Both the position numbers and the translations under genes were made by a program. The notes beneath the pieces were generated by a model. That model was given only the letters and a program-made list of their open reading frames with translations. It had not been told where the DNA came from and did no database searches. A stretch of 64,000 nucleotides of DNA. Source: Gammaproteobacteria bacterium (GTDB taxonomy: Bacteria; Pseudomonadota; Gammaproteobacteria; Pseudomonadales; Halieaceae). Shown here piece by piece: positions 1-9,670 of this stretch (position 1 is its first letter; the number at the start of each line of letters is the position of its first letter). Where the stretch lies: contig JAUICG010000007.1 in assembly GCA_030427485.1 (NCBI GenBank), positions 105,273-169,272 of the forward strand. The letters run 5' to 3'.

Positions 1-289
1 CGCCCACGAGGGTTTCCCCGGCGCGAGTTCCCAGCACCTCTGAGAACAGCGCGCGGGCTTCTGGGAGACCATCCAGCCCGCCGTAGTTGCGGGTATCGCT
101 GCCATCCGCCGTAAAGTAATCGCCTTTGAGAATGCCGTCCAGCGCATTCGACAGATCCTCCTGCTCGGTGCAGGGCTTGCCCCGCGTGAGATCCAACGCG
201 AGATTCCGGGCTTTTAAAGCATTGTACTGTTGCTGCAGTGAATTCTGTTCTGTCGCCAGTTCGGCGACTGACAGCTGATTGATGTGCAC
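1..289 (-). CDS. aminotransferase class I-like (PF12897-type), N-terminal part only
   Basis: The gene runs leftwards out of the window, so only about 96 N-terminal residues are present. The translation carries LDLTRGKP near residue 36 and TRNYGGLDGLPEARALF near residue 70. These are typical of the PLP-dependent aspartate aminotransferase Ic / PF12897 group; this is recognition from memory, not a search. The expected reaction is transamination of aspartate or a related amino acid in the cytoplasm. The start chosen is GTG at 289, preceded by AGAGGA seven bases upstream. The PLP-binding lysine lies outside the window. The gene is divergent from lon. Confidence 0.7.
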   Translation of the reverse strand, partial: MHINQLSVAELATEQNSLQQQYNALKARNLALDLTRGKPCTEQEDLSNALDGILKGDYFTADGSDTRNYGGLDGLPEARALFSEVLGTRAGETLVG

Positions 290-390
290 GGTATGGTCCT
301 CTGGTATCTGCGCCGCGATACGCGGTGGATGGTCAAAAGATGCAAGTATAACGGTAACGGCGGCGCGGCAGTACGTCCCGGGTCGTGAAG

Positions 391-417
391 CTTGAAAATT
401 ACCGTTCAGCCTATATA
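391..417 (+). promoter_or_regulatory. putative sigma-32 (heat-shock) promoter of lon
   Basis: CTTGAAA at 391-397 matches the RpoH -35 consensus exactly. CCTATATA at 410-417 follows after a 12-base spacer and resembles the RpoH -10 element. It sits about 60 bases upstream of the lon start. Heat-shock control of lon is established in E. coli; activity here is inferred from the sequence only. Confidence 0.55.
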
Positions 418-475
418 AAGAGATGATGCACAGGAGACGGGGATATCCCACGGCAGGAACAGGAACTGAAACACC

Positions 476-2899
476 ATGAGTGAAACAGACGATTCAAACG
501 AGATTGAAGTGGAGCCTTCGCAGGAGACACGGCAGCCCCCGGCGGTGGCCGACGATGTGCTGCCCGATACACTGCACCTGATACCCGTACCGCACCGGCC
601 CTTTTTCCCGGGGCAGGTACAACCGATCGCAATTGATCCAGGAACCTGGGAGAAGACACTGCAAGCCGTGCAGCGTGAGGGACACGGCCTGATCGGCTTG
701 TCGTATGTGAACGTGCCCGATTCCACCGCGGCGGAGCCGCGACAGTTCCCCGAGATCGGCTGCGTTGTACGCCTGCACCGGCCGCCCAATGCGGCGGGAC
801 ACACCGGCCATTTTCTGGCCCAGGGGATCAAGCGTTTTCGCATCGTGCGCTGGCTCAGCGACAAGCCGCCCTACCTCGTGCAGGTAGAGTACCCGCGTAG
901 CCAGGGTGACCGCGACAACGATGAAATCAAAGCCTATGCGATGGCGCTGATCAAGGAAATCAGGGAATTGCTGCCGCTCAATCCACTCTACAGTGAAGAG
1001 TTAAAGCAATATCTGGCTAACTTCAGTCCCCGGCAACCCAGCAAGCTGGCCGATTTCTCGGCGGCCCTGACCACTGCCACCGGGGAGCAACTGCAGGAGA
1101 TACTGGATACCCTGCCACTTCGCTCGCGCATGGAGAAGGTGTTGAATCTCCTGCGCAAAGAGCGAGAGGTCGCTGAACTGCAGGGCCAGATCACCAGTCA
1201 GGTGAACGAAAAGGTTTCCGAGCAGCAGCGCGAGTTTTTCCTGCGCGAGCAATTGAAAATCATCCAGAAAGAACTGGGTATTTCCAAGGATGATCGCACG
1301 TCCGATGTGGAGATGTTCGAGGATCGGATCAAGGACTTTGTGATGCCGGAGGCGGCATCCAGGCGCATCAGCGAGGAACTGCACAAGCTGTCCGTGCTGG
1401 AGACAGGCTCCGCGGAATACGGCGTCACGCGCAATTATCTCGACTGGGCGACCAGCGTGCCCTGGGGGGTGTTGTCCGAGGATAACCTGGACCTCAAGCA
1501 CGGACGGACCGTGCTGGACGAGCATCACGAGGGCCTTGACGATGTGAAGAACCGTATACTGGAGTTCCTCGCCGTGGGCGCATTCAAGGGTGAAATCGCC
1601 GGTTCCATCCTGCTGCTCGTGGGTCCGCCGGGAGTCGGCAAAACCAGTATAGGTCGCTCAGTGGCCGATGCACTGGGGCGCGAGTTCTACCGTTTCAGCC
1701 TGGGGGGTATGCGCGACGAGGCAGAGATCAAGGGACACAGGCGTACCTATATCGGCGCGATGCCGGGCAAGTTTGTGCAGGCGCTGAAGGAAGTTCAGGT
1801 GGCCAACCCGGTCATCATGCTGGATGAAATCGACAAGATTGGCGCCTCCTTCCAGGGCGACCCGGCCTCCGCTTTGCTGGAAGTGCTGGACCCGGAGCAG
1901 AACAGCGAGTTCCTGGATCACTACCTGGACCTGAGAGTCGACCTGTCCAAGGTGCTCTTCGTGTGCACGGCCAATCAACTCGATACCATCCCCGGCCCGC
2001 TGCTGGATCGCATGGAAATCCTGCGCCTGTCCGGCTATGTGGCCGAGGAGAAGTTATTCATTGCGAAGAATCACCTGTGGCCCAAGCAACTGGAGCGTCA
2101 CGGCCTGAAGGAGGAGCAACTGAAGATCAACGACGCAGGCCTGAAGTATGTTATCGACTCCTACTGCCGGGAAGCGGGTGTGCGAACGCTGGAGAAGCAA
2201 CTGGCCCGTATCATGCGCAAGTCCATTGTGCGTCTGCTGGACGATAAGGAGAAAAAACTCCGGGTAGGGAAGAAAGACATCGAGGTGCTATTGGGTAAGC
2301 CGCCCTTCCAGGCGGAGCGACCGCTGCGCGGCGTGGGCGTCGTCACCGGACTCGCCTGGACGGCCATGGGAGGTGCCACCCTGCCCATCGAGTCGTCACA
2401 GGTGCATACACTCAATCGCGGGTTCAAGCTGACCGGGCGACTGGGCGAGACGATGAAGGAGTCCGCGGAAATCGCTTACAGCTATGTTGTCGCCCACCTG
2501 AAGGACTACAACTGCGACCAGGACTTTTTCGACATGAGCCTGGTACATTTGCATGTACCCGAAGGCGCAACCCCGAAGGACGGCCCCAGTGCGGGTATTA
2601 CGATGGCGACATCGCTGGTGTCACTGGCCCGTCGCGAACGTATCAAACGCCCGCTGGCGATGACCGGTGAACTGACGCTGACGGGGCAGGTGTTGCCCGT
2701 GGGCGGTATACGCGAAAAGGTGATTGCGGCGCGGCGTAGCAAAATCATGGAGTTGATCCTGCCCTTTGCCAACCGGCGCGACTTCGAGGAGTTGCCCGAT
2801 TACCTGCGCGAGGGCATCAACGTGCATTTTGCGCGAAATTTTCGCGAAGTGTTTGAATTTGCCTTCGATGAGCATCGGGCGGACAAGTCCCTGCATTGA
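476..2899 (+). CDS. lon: ATP-dependent protease La (Lon)
   Basis: This is a cytoplasmic AAA+ serine protease that unfolds and degrades damaged and regulatory proteins. At 807 aa it is slightly longer than E. coli Lon (784). The N-terminal substrate-recognition domain (about residues 30-235) is followed by a coiled-coil linker. The AAA+ module has Walker A GPPGVGKT at 383-390 and Walker [10 protein letters not shown]. The C-terminal protease domain has the catalytic serine in PKDGPSAG (S705) and the partner lysine in [10 protein letters not shown] (K748), the same 43-residue spacing as in E. coli. The ATG at 476 follows CAGGAACTGAAACACC. The gene is preceded by a sigma-32-like promoter and is convergent with cmoB. 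The acidic N-terminal extension of about 25 residues is the only unusual part. Confidence 0.97.
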   Translation: MSETDDSNEIEVEPSQETRQPPAVADDVLPDTLHLIPVPHRPFFPGQVQPIAIDPGTWEKTLQAVQREGHGLIGLSYVNVPDSTAAEPRQFPEIGCVVRLHRPPNAAGHTGHFLAQGIKRFRIVRWLSDKPPYLVQVEYPRSQGDRDNDEIKAYAMALIKEIRELLPLNPLYSEELKQYLANFSPRQPSKLADFSAALTTATGEQLQEILDTLPLRSRMEKVLNLLRKEREVAELQGQITSQVNEKVSEQQREFFLREQLKIIQKELGISKDDRTSDVEMFEDRIKDFVMPEAASRRISEELHKLSVLETGSAEYGVTRNYLDWATSVPWGVLSEDNLDLKHGRTVLDEHHEGLDDVKNRILEFLAVGAFKGEIAGSILLLVGPPGVGKTSIGRSVADALGREFYRFSLGGMRDEAEIKGHRRTYIGAMPGKFVQALKEVQVANPVIMLDEIDKIGASFQGDPASALLEVLDPEQNSEFLDHYLDLRVDLSKVLFVCTANQLDTIPGPLLDRMEILRLSGYVAEEKLFIAKNHLWPKQLERHGLKEEQLKINDAGLKYVIDSYCREAGVRTLEKQLARIMRKSIVRLLDDKEKKLRVGKKDIEVLLGKPPFQAERPLRGVGVVTGLAWTAMGGATLPIESSQVHTLNRGFKLTGRLGETMKESAEIAYSYVVAHLKDYNCDQDFFDMSLVHLHVPEGATPKDGPSAGITMATSLVSLARRERIKRPLAMTGELTLTGQVLPVGGIREKVIAARRSKIMELILPFANRRDFEELPDYLREGINVHFARNFREVFEFAFDEHRADKSLH

Positions 2900-2909
2900 T
2901 TTTCTGCTC

Positions 2910-2937
2910 GCCGGATGGGCGACGCCGCCCCGCCGGC
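2910..2937. terminator. hairpin between convergent lon and cmoB
   Basis: GCCGG (2910-2914) pairs with CCGGC (2933-2937). GGGCG (2917-2921) pairs with CGCCC (2926-2930) around a 4-base loop, with a small internal loop between the two stems. It lies just after the lon stop in a convergent gap, so it could act in both directions. No T-run follows on either strand, so the intrinsic-terminator reading is tentative. Confidence 0.35.
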
Positions 2938-3003
2938 AAGATGACGTGTACGGGTGCCTCACGGCTCCGGTGACAGCTAACCGATTGTCGGCGCCAGGTA
3001 AAT

Positions 3004-3996
3004 TCAGCCGGCGGATTCCCACTTTCCCGGCGCCCGCGCAGTCACGATCGCCCGCCGTGGTGCCGGATAGCCCTCGATGGTTTTGCCGGCATCTTCAGGG
3101 TCAAGAAAGTTCGCAAGCGAATGAAACCGCATCCACTCGGTGGCGCGTTGTTCCCCGGTGGTGGTGACAGATACGTCCACCAGTTGCGCATCGATAAATC
3201 CCAGCTTGCGCAGCCAACTCTGCAGCGTGGCCACACTGGGCAGGAACCACACGTTGCCCATGCGAGCGTAGCGGCCTTCCGGGAGCAAGGTGTCGCCCAG
3301 CTCGCCGTCTATCACGAGGGTTTCCAGCACCAGCTGGCCGCCGGGTCGCAGGCAGTCTTTCAATTCCTGCAGGTGATCCAGCGGCGAGCGCCGGTGGTAG
3401 AGCACGCCCATGGAAAAAACCGTATCGAACGCGTGGAGTTTCGCCGGCACCTGCTCCATCGGTAGCGGCAATACCCAGGCATTGTCCCGCTGCAGATATT
3501 TCTGCAGCGCCCAGAACTGCACCACGAACAACGGGGTGGGGTCGATGCCGATCACCTCGGCCGCGCCATCGCCCAGCATACGCCAGCAGTGGTAACCGCT
3601 ACCGCAGCCGACATCCAGTACTCTGCGGTCGCGCAGGGGATCGATGGCGGGGCGCACCCGGTCCCATTTCCAGTCGGATCGCCACTCGGTATCGATATGG
3701 ACGCCGAACAATTCGAAGGGTCCCTTGCGCCACGGGTGCAGCTTGCCAAGTGCCGTGCGTAGCTGTTCCGCAGTGGCGGCGCTGAGTGGCTCGACCGCGC
3801 TGGCGCCCACGCGGGCCCGGTCGAGATGGACAGTGTCGGCCCGCAGTGACGGCAGTTCCTGCAGCGCCTGCAACCAGCGTGCGAGATCACCGTAGCGCTC
3901 GTGGCTGAGGCCGCCGGCGACCTGTTCCTCAAGTTTCCGTGCCCAGCGGTCTAACTCGCCGCCGCGCCAGCGCGCGATCAGGGGTCGGTAATCCAT
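3004..3996 (-). CDS. cmoB: tRNA U34 carboxymethyltransferase CmoB
   Basis: CmoB transfers the carboxymethyl group of carboxy-SAM to 5-hydroxyuridine at the wobble position of tRNA, giving cmo5U. The protein is 330 aa (E. coli 323). It has a family-specific N-terminal domain with HPWRKGPFELFGVHIDTEWR and a Rossmann SAM-type fold with VLDVGCGSGYHCWRM near the middle. The start chosen is ATG at 3996, because it overlaps the cmoA stop by one base (TAATG) and gives the usual family length; an upstream in-frame ATG would add 15 residues inside cmoA. It is translationally coupled to cmoA. Confidence 0.95.
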   Translation of the reverse strand: MDYRPLIARWRGGELDRWARKLEEQVAGGLSHERYGDLARWLQALQELPSLRADTVHLDRARVGASAVEPLSAATAEQLRTALGKLHPWRKGPFELFGVHIDTEWRSDWKWDRVRPAIDPLRDRRVLDVGCGSGYHCWRMLGDGAAEVIGIDPTPLFVVQFWALQKYLQRDNAWVLPLPMEQVPAKLHAFDTVFSMGVLYHRRSPLDHLQELKDCLRPGGQLVLETLVIDGELGDTLLPEGRYARMGNVWFLPSVATLQSWLRKLGFIDAQLVDVSVTTTGEQRATEWMRFHSLANFLDPEDAGKTIEGYPAPRRAIVTARAPGKWESAG

Positions 3997-4727
3997 TATT
4001 TGAGCGCGATCAGCGAGGCGAAATTGAAGCACTGGAACCACACATCGCAGCTACTGAACCCGACGCTTGCAATGCGTTGCCGATGCTGGTTGAGGGTCTC
4101 CGGTATCAGCACGTTTTCCAGTGCGCTGCGCTTGCGGGCAACCTCCAGGTCACTGTAACCGTTGGCGCGCTTGAACTGGTGATGCAACTCGACATTCAGC
4201 GCGTCCAGATGCGGGTCCTCGAAAGTGACCTTCTCGGACAACACCATGATGCCACCCGGCAGTAATCCCCGGTAGATGCGTGCAAGCACGGTATCGCGTA
4301 ATTCCCGGGGAATGAATTGCAAAGTGAAGTTCAGCACCACCACAGACGCGTTCTCTATGGACACATCCTGCAGGTCCGCCAGTTTCAGTTGCACGGGCGT
4401 ATCGTGGGTGTCGGTATCGATAATACTCTGGCAGCGTTCCAGCATGGCGGCTGAATTGTCCACGCTGACAAGTCGGCAGTCGGGTTGCCGGATGTTCTGG
4501 CGCATCGCGAGGGTGGACGCGCCAAGTGAGCAGCCCAGGTCGTAGAGTGAACTTCCCTCAATCGCGTATCTGCCGGCAAGCAGCCCCGTCATGGCTATGA
4601 TGGTGGGATAACCCGGCACCGAGCGCTTGATCATATCCGGGAACACGCGGGCCACGCTGTCATCGAAAGCAAACAGGCCGTGTTCTGCCAGCGGGTCGGA
4701 ATACAGTGTGTCGCGCTGGTCAGTCAC
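3996..4727 (-). CDS. cmoA: carboxy-S-adenosyl-L-methionine synthase CmoA
   Basis: CmoA converts SAM and prephenate into carboxy-SAM, the donor used by CmoB, its downstream partner. The protein is 243 aa (E. coli 247). The SAM pocket is seen as LYDLGCSLGAS around residue 60 and VSVDNSAAML around 90. The N-terminal DTLYSDPLAEHGLFAFDDSVARVFPDMI block, of which the key part is FAFDDSVARVFPDM, is characteristic of the family. The two-gene order cmoA-cmoB is the standard gammaproteobacterial arrangement. On this strand, TAGAAT preceded by TG about 60 bases upstream is a possible extended -10. Confidence 0.95.
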   Translation of the reverse strand: MTDQRDTLYSDPLAEHGLFAFDDSVARVFPDMIKRSVPGYPTIIAMTGLLAGRYAIEGSSLYDLGCSLGASTLAMRQNIRQPDCRLVSVDNSAAMLERCQSIIDTDTHDTPVQLKLADLQDVSIENASVVVLNFTLQFIPRELRDTVLARIYRGLLPGGIMVLSEKVTFEDPHLDALNVELHHQFKRANGYSDLEVARKRSALENVLIPETLNQHRQRIASVGFSSCDVWFQCFNFASLIALK

Positions 4728-4882
4728 AGGAAGGTTCAGGGCCGGAAATAGGTCATTAACGATGAAAATGCCAACAGGGCGGCAATTCTAGCATAAAAAA
4801 TTGAACCACGATGTCGAGGTAGTACTGTATTACTGCGCGAAGAGTGGCCACAATGATGGAGACCGGTTCCCCAGGAGCGTCC

Positions 4883-5713
4883 ATGCCAAGTCACTATCAA
4901 CCGACCATGTCCGACTTGCGTCCACCTCCGCTGCGTCACAGCGTGATGGAGTTCAGTCGCGTGATGCTGGAAATGGGCAGTTCCGTCCTGTTGGGCCCGC
5001 TGTTGAAAACACTGCCGAAAGGGGATGGGCACACCATCATGACCATTCCGGGCTTTATGGGCGCGGATGGCTCCACCTCGCAACTGCGAAAATTCCTGAA
5101 CCACCGTGGTTACAATGCCATTCCCTGGGGACTGGGGCGCAATGCGGTGAATGTGCGGTCTCGGCACCTCGACGATTTTCTGGCGCACCGGATCGCGACC
5201 GAGGACGTGATAGCGGAGCGGATTAAGGCGGAATTCGAAGCCAGTGGGCGCAAAGTGACACTGATCGGCTGGAGCCTGGGCGGTTTGTATGCAGTGGCCC
5301 TGGCGCACCGTTTTCCGCAGTGGCTGCGACAGGTGATAACCCTGGGTACGCCCTACGGCGATCCGCGGGGCACCGCGTTGTACAGCGTGATGGGCAGTCT
5401 CTATGACCACGAGGTGGACGAGGACGCCCTGGCGCGCTGGGTGGACCATACCTACGCCGGCGGAGCGCTACGCGTGCCAGTGCTCGCGCTGTACAGCGAG
5501 TCGGACGGGATCGTGGGCGCCGGTATCGCAAAATGCCAGGGCGACCCGCGCTACGTGACCAACATGGCAGTGATGGCCAGCCATGTCGGCTTCCCGTTTA
5601 ACCCACTGGTGTTTGCGGTGGCGGCGAACCACCTGGTGGAACCGCACGAGCGCTGGGCATTGTGTCGCAGCGAGCATATCAGGCCGTTGGTGCGGGTGGT
5701 GCCCGCGAGCTGA
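4883..5713 (+). CDS. alpha/beta-fold hydrolase
   Basis: This is a predicted serine hydrolase of 276 aa. The nucleophile elbow GWSLGG places the catalytic serine at residue 131, and GTPYG follows downstream. A late histidine in ASHVGFPFNP probably completes the triad, with an aspartate in LYSESDGIV. The sequence resembles the lipase/triacylglycerol-hydrolase-like branch, but the substrate cannot be read from it. ATG 4883 was chosen because AGGAG lies five bases upstream; GTG 4844 and ATG 4853 are alternatives. TTGAAC (4801-4806) and TACTGT (4823-4828) are a weak promoter candidate. No signal peptide is evident. The gene is divergent from cmoA. Confidence 0.8.
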   Translation: MPSHYQPTMSDLRPPPLRHSVMEFSRVMLEMGSSVLLGPLLKTLPKGDGHTIMTIPGFMGADGSTSQLRKFLNHRGYNAIPWGLGRNAVNVRSRHLDDFLAHRIATEDVIAERIKAEFEASGRKVTLIGWSLGGLYAVALAHRFPQWLRQVITLGTPYGDPRGTALYSVMGSLYDHEVDEDALARWVDHTYAGGALRVPVLALYSESDGIVGAGIAKCQGDPRYVTNMAVMASHVGFPFNPLVFAVAANHLVEPHERWALCRSEHIRPLVRVVPAS

Positions 5714-5819
5714 GGCCCCGGGGCGTTCCGCAGTGCAAGTTCCGTTCCGGCGGTAGAACGCCCGCCGTGAGCACCCTGCTTGTGTCAGCGAAGATTCAGC
5801 TCGCGCCGCGAACCGTAGT

Positions 5820-5996
5820 CTAGTCTCCGCTGCGAGATGTCTTTCCCGCGTCCGTCTGCGGATCGCGCTTGTGCGAGCGGAATCCGGCAAGATGCTCGGG
5901 AAAGTAGTAGTCGGATTTCGGGGCGTGGTGGCGTGTAGAGCGAATACTGCGCATGAACTCCACCAAACTCGTCTTTCCGTCGTCCAGTCTTTTCAT
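5820..5996 (-). CDS. small hypothetical protein, 58 aa
   Basis: A small open frame in the otherwise empty 5714-6146 gap encodes a 58-aa basic, hydrophilic protein rich in Arg, Lys, Ser and His (N-terminus MKRLDDGKTSLVEFMRSIRS). It contains KSDYYFPEHLAGF. No family was recognised. On its strand TATACT (6039-6034) could be a -10 box about 40 bases upstream, but the ribosome-binding site is weak. The acid/base-patterned N-terminus suggests a real short protein, but chance cannot be excluded. Confidence 0.4.
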   Translation of the reverse strand: MKRLDDGKTSLVEFMRSIRSTRHHAPKSDYYFPEHLAGFRSHKRDPQTDAGKTSRSGD

Positions 5997-6115
5997 GGTT
6001 TACCCGGATGGTCTCTTTTCGAAGCCCTCTCGTAGTATAGTCTGCAGCGCTGATCGCGTGATGTAAAAAGTACATGCCAATAGTGTGAATAATGTCCGCA
6101 CAGCCTGCGCTGGGC

Positions 6116-6121
6116 TATAAT
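6116..6121 (+). promoter_or_regulatory. -10 box candidate for pepD
   Basis: A perfect TATAAT lies 26 bases before the pepD start. No good -35 hexamer is found at 16-18 bases. A short inverted repeat (ATGTA-AAAAG-TACAT) lies about 45 bases upstream. Confidence 0.3.
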
Positions 6122-6146
6122 TCCGCGCTTTTCCCGGAGAGCCTGC

Positions 6147-7589
6147 ATGAAGCCGGACAATTACCCCGCAGCCCCCGCCCATTTGTGGCAGCATTTCTAC
6201 CAGATTACGCAAATTCCGCGACCCTCCGGGCAGGAGGCGGCAGTGCGCCAGTACGTCATCGGTCAGGCAGAGCAGGGCGGGCATCCCTGGCGCGTGGATG
6301 CAGAGGGCAATCTGGTGGTTGCTGTCCCGGCCAGCACTGGCATGGAAGGCCGCGAGACCGTGGTTATCCAGAACCACCTGGACATGGTCACGGTAAAAAC
6401 CGCGGACAAGGAGCATGATTTCAGTCGCGACCCATTGAACCTGGTGATCGAGGATGGCTGGTTGCTGGCGGATCGCACCACGCTGGGGGCGGACAACGGG
6501 GTTGGCTGTGCGGCGGCACTGGCGTTGATGACTGACCCGGAAGTGGCGCACCCGCCGCTGGAATTACTGTTTACCGTTGATGAAGAAACCGGCCTGGGGG
6601 GTGCGCTGCGGCTTGACGCATCGCTGCTCACGGGTACGCGCATGTTGAACCTGGATACGGAGGAGTGGGAAGAACTCTACGTGGGCTGTACCGGCGGTGG
6701 CGGTTGGGAATTCAGTCGCAGCTATGCCACTGAAGCGCCGCCGGTCGATCAGCAACAGTGGCAATTGGCGATCAAGGGCCTGGCCGGGGGGCATTCAGGT
6801 ATCCAGATCCACCAGCAACTAGGTAATGCGATAAAGCTGCTAGGGCAGTGTTTACACGGCCTGGAGGGCGTGCGGATCGCTTCACTGGATGTCGGCGTCG
6901 CGCACAACGTTATCCCGCGAGAGGGCGTGATCGGATTCAGTTGTGCGCCGGATATCTCCGGGCAACTGGCGGCACGCGTTGAGCAGGTCAGGCAGGATGC
7001 GCTGGGCTACCTGCCGCAGGCGGATGGCAAGCTGGCGTTTGAACTGCAGCGGTCAACCCATCGCGCGGTGCTGAGTGCGGCCGACAGCGCCGCAATCCTC
7101 GATTTGCTGGCCGTCTTCCCCCACGGGGTGCAAGCCTACAATCTCGCGCTCGGCGCCGATCTGGTAGACCTGAGCATCAACCTGGCAGTGGCCCGGTTGC
7201 GGCGGGGCGCGCTGCTGGTGGAATCGAGTTACCGCTTCTTTAATGCCCAACAGAGCCTGCCCCTGCAGAATGCGGCGCTGGCGCTGGCGCGCGCCTACAG
7301 CCTGACGGTGAAAGAGGTGGTCGGCTACCCGGGCTGGGAACCCGATATGAACAGTGCGTTGCTGGCGCAGGGCTGTGCGCTGCACGAGCGCTTGTTCGGT
7401 AGCGCACCCGCCGTGAAGGCGATACATGCGGGCCTGGAGTGCGGTATATTGAAAGGCAAGAAGCCAGACCTGGATATTCTCTCGTTTGGTCCCACAATTC
7501 AGGGTGCTCACTCGCCGGCGGAGCGCCTGAAGATCGATACGGTCAAACCCTTCTGGCAGTTCCTTACGGCCCTGCTGGCGCAGATGTAA
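6147..7589 (+). CDS. pepD: aminoacyl-histidine dipeptidase (peptidase D, M20C)
   Basis: This is a cytosolic two-zinc dipeptidase that cleaves Xaa-His dipeptides such as carnosine. At 480 aa it matches E. coli PepD (485). Metal and catalytic motifs appear in order: QNHLDMV near residue 75, GADNGVG near 115, DEETGLG near 145, LNLDTEEW near 170, GGHSGIQIH near 215 in the lid domain, and GAHSPAERL near the C-terminus. The ATG follows CCCGGAGAGCCTGC, and TATAAT lies 26 bases upstream. It is 16 bases ahead of the aminotransferase gene and probably co-transcribed, which fits peptide and amino-acid salvage. Confidence 0.95.
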   Translation: MKPDNYPAAPAHLWQHFYQITQIPRPSGQEAAVRQYVIGQAEQGGHPWRVDAEGNLVVAVPASTGMEGRETVVIQNHLDMVTVKTADKEHDFSRDPLNLVIEDGWLLADRTTLGADNGVGCAAALALMTDPEVAHPPLELLFTVDEETGLGGALRLDASLLTGTRMLNLDTEEWEELYVGCTGGGGWEFSRSYATEAPPVDQQQWQLAIKGLAGGHSGIQIHQQLGNAIKLLGQCLHGLEGVRIASLDVGVAHNVIPREGVIGFSCAPDISGQLAARVEQVRQDALGYLPQADGKLAFELQRSTHRAVLSAADSAAILDLLAVFPHGVQAYNLALGADLVDLSINLAVARLRRGALLVESSYRFFNAQQSLPLQNAALALARAYSLTVKEVVGYPGWEPDMNSALLAQGCALHERLFGSAPAVKAIHAGLECGILKGKKPDLDILSFGPTIQGAHSPAERLKIDTVKPFWQFLTALLAQM

Positions 7590-7605
7590 TATCCCGGAGA
7601 ACGTT

Positions 7606-8793
7606 ATGCTGCAAACGCTGCAACAATTACCGCCCGATCCGATACTCGGCCTGTCCGCTGCCTGTCGCGCCGACCCCAATCCCCACAAGGTCGACCTTAC
7701 CGTTGGTATCTACATGGATGAACAGGGAGTGTGCCCTGTGTTTGAAGCGGTACGACTGGCGCAGCGGGCCATGGTCGAGGAGGAGGAGACCAAGGCTTAC
7801 CTGGCCGCCGCCGGTGATGAACACTTCAATACCGGCCTGCAGCGCCTGGTGCTGGGCGCGGGTAGCGCAGCGCTGCTGGAGGGGCGTGTCTGCAGCATAC
7901 AAACGCCTGGCGGCTGCGGGGCATTGCGCATCGGCACTGAAATCGTCCACGCGGCCGCGCCGCGCGCCAGGGTTTGGGTGTCGGATCCGACCTGGCCGGT
8001 GCATATTCCGCTGCTGGGCAGTGTTGGCCTGGAGTTTCACAGCTATCGCTACTACGATCCCGCCTCGCACGGGGTCAACTTCGACGCCATGGTGTCGGAC
8101 CTGAAAAAGGCGGTCGCCGGCGACGTGGTGTTGCTCCACGGCTGCTGCCACAATCCCTGCGGAGCAGACCTGACCCTGTCGCAGTGGGACGTGATTGCTG
8201 AACTGGCGGAGCAGCAGGGATTCACTCCCTTCATCGACTTTGCCTACCAGGGCATGGGCGACGGCCTGGAAGAGGATGCCGCCGGGTTGCGGTTGCTGGT
8301 GTCGCGACTGCCCGAGGTGATCGTGGCGGCCTCCTGCTCAAAGAACCTCGGGCTATACCGGGAGCGTGTCGGCGCCGCAATTTTTGTCTGTAGCGATGCG
8401 GCCAACGCGCGCGCGATATTGAGCCAGTCCCTGGCCGCCGCGCGGCGCGTTTACTCAATGCCACCCGCTCACGGCGCCCTGCTGGCCGGCCGGGTGCTGA
8501 CAGACGATCATCTCGGGGAAATCTGGCGCACGGAACTGACCGCCATGTGTCAGCGCATCAATAGTCTGCGCAGTGAACTGCGCCGCGCACTGGAAGCGCG
8601 ATGCGGGGGTGATTACGCGTTTATCGAGCGTGAAAAAGGGATGTTTTCTTTTCTCGGCCTGAGTCCTGCGCAGGCGGTGCGGCTGCGACAGGAGTGTGGC
8701 GTGTATATGCTGGATTCTTCGCGCATCAACGTGGCGGGAGTTAACACCGGGAATATCGATTACATCGCCGAGTCTGTCGCAAAGGTGCTCTAG
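7606..8793 (+). CDS. aspartate/aromatic amino acid aminotransferase (AspC/TyrB type)
   Basis: This PLP-dependent subgroup I-alpha aminotransferase has 395 aa, the same length as AspC and TyrB. It exchanges amino groups between aspartate or aromatic amino acids and 2-oxoglutarate. The Schiff-base lysine is in SCSKNLGLYRERVG (near residue 247). CHNPCGADLT corresponds to the conserved NPTG region, and SRINVAGVN near the C-terminus holds the substrate-carboxylate arginine region. The sequence does not separate an AspC role from a TyrB role. The ATG follows CCCGGAGAACGTT. The gene is downstream of pepD. Confidence 0.9.
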   Translation: MLQTLQQLPPDPILGLSAACRADPNPHKVDLTVGIYMDEQGVCPVFEAVRLAQRAMVEEEETKAYLAAAGDEHFNTGLQRLVLGAGSAALLEGRVCSIQTPGGCGALRIGTEIVHAAAPRARVWVSDPTWPVHIPLLGSVGLEFHSYRYYDPASHGVNFDAMVSDLKKAVAGDVVLLHGCCHNPCGADLTLSQWDVIAELAEQQGFTPFIDFAYQGMGDGLEEDAAGLRLLVSRLPEVIVAASCSKNLGLYRERVGAAIFVCSDAANARAILSQSLAAARRVYSMPPAHGALLAGRVLTDDHLGEIWRTELTAMCQRINSLRSELRRALEARCGGDYAFIEREKGMFSFLGLSPAQAVRLRQECGVYMLDSSRINVAGVNTGNIDYIAESVAKVL

Positions 8794-8822
8794 GCGCCGG
8801 GGAGCCGGTCCGCAAACGGGTT

Positions 8823-9560
8823 TCAGTCGGCGAATATCCGCTTCAGGTAGTAGTCCGCCAACCGCGGTGGATAACCGATGATGTCGACCAGGCGTCGCTG
8901 GCATTCGCGCCGGTCCGCGCCGCGCTCTCGCCATAGCGGCACACGCTTTACCAGGGTTTCCACCATTTCCCGCGGGGTGATGATCCAGGTGTCCTGTTCG
9001 ACCACGCCAAAGGAAAAGTCCGCCGGGCATTTTGCAATGGCCATGGGTTTCATGTAGAGCGCCAGGGTAAGGACCCGCCTGGCGCCTTTCTCCGTGAGGT
9101 ACTGCGTCAGGAACTGCAGTGTGCCGCCGCGATCTCCCAGGTCATCAATCGCCAGTACGACCTCATCGTCGATGGCGATCGAAACCTCGTGCTGCACCTG
9201 CGGGCAGTCGTGGCGTTCGTTCGGCCCCTTGTACAGGGAAACGCCGATGGTGCCAAACTCGATACGGCTTGTCCCTTCAGGCCGTCCCTTCGCCAGGTGA
9301 TCGTAAATCAGTATTCCGGGAAGCATGCCGCCCATCGTGGCCATCAGCGCGCACGTGATCGCGTCATCGCTGGCCGCATGCGCCTGCTGGTAGTTGTGAA
9401 CCTGCTGCGACACTTCGAACACCGCCATGGACTCCACCGCATCGGGCACCAGCAGAAACGTGAGTTCGTCATCGGGCACTGCAACGCCCTCCGGTGCTCT
9501 CCAGAAGTCGAGATCAATTTCGCCGGGTGGGCAGTGAAGCTGTTGTTGATACGTGCTCAT
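8823..9560 (-). CDS. phosphoribosyltransferase-domain protein
   Basis: A 245-aa protein with a type I phosphoribosyltransferase core. The PRPP loop is seen as LAIDDLGDRGGTL (near residue 150), followed by GARRVLTLALYMKP, the pattern of hypoxanthine/xanthine/guanine PRTases. The C-terminal part continues with DTWIITPREMVETLV, also PRTase-like. The likely role is purine-base salvage in the cytoplasm, but the N-terminal 60 residues are unfamiliar and the base specificity is not evident. The ATG at 9560 (MSTYQQQL) was chosen over longer readings that would run back through the palindromic element upstream. It is convergent with the aminotransferase gene. Confidence 0.75.
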   Translation of the reverse strand: MSTYQQQLHCPPGEIDLDFWRAPEGVAVPDDELTFLLVPDAVESMAVFEVSQQVHNYQQAHAASDDAITCALMATMGGMLPGILIYDHLAKGRPEGTSRIEFGTIGVSLYKGPNERHDCPQVQHEVSIAIDDEVVLAIDDLGDRGGTLQFLTQYLTEKGARRVLTLALYMKPMAIAKCPADFSFGVVEQDTWIITPREMVETLVKRVPLWRERGADRRECQRRLVDIIGYPPRLADYYLKRIFAD

Positions 9561-9670
9561 GAATTTCCGCTGCTGGGTTTTCGGCGCATTGTAGCGGGAT
9601 ATGCTTGAGGCCGCACTCATGGAACTTACTGATACTGGTTGTTTTCGGAGATTAGGAGCTGCCTGGTAGA

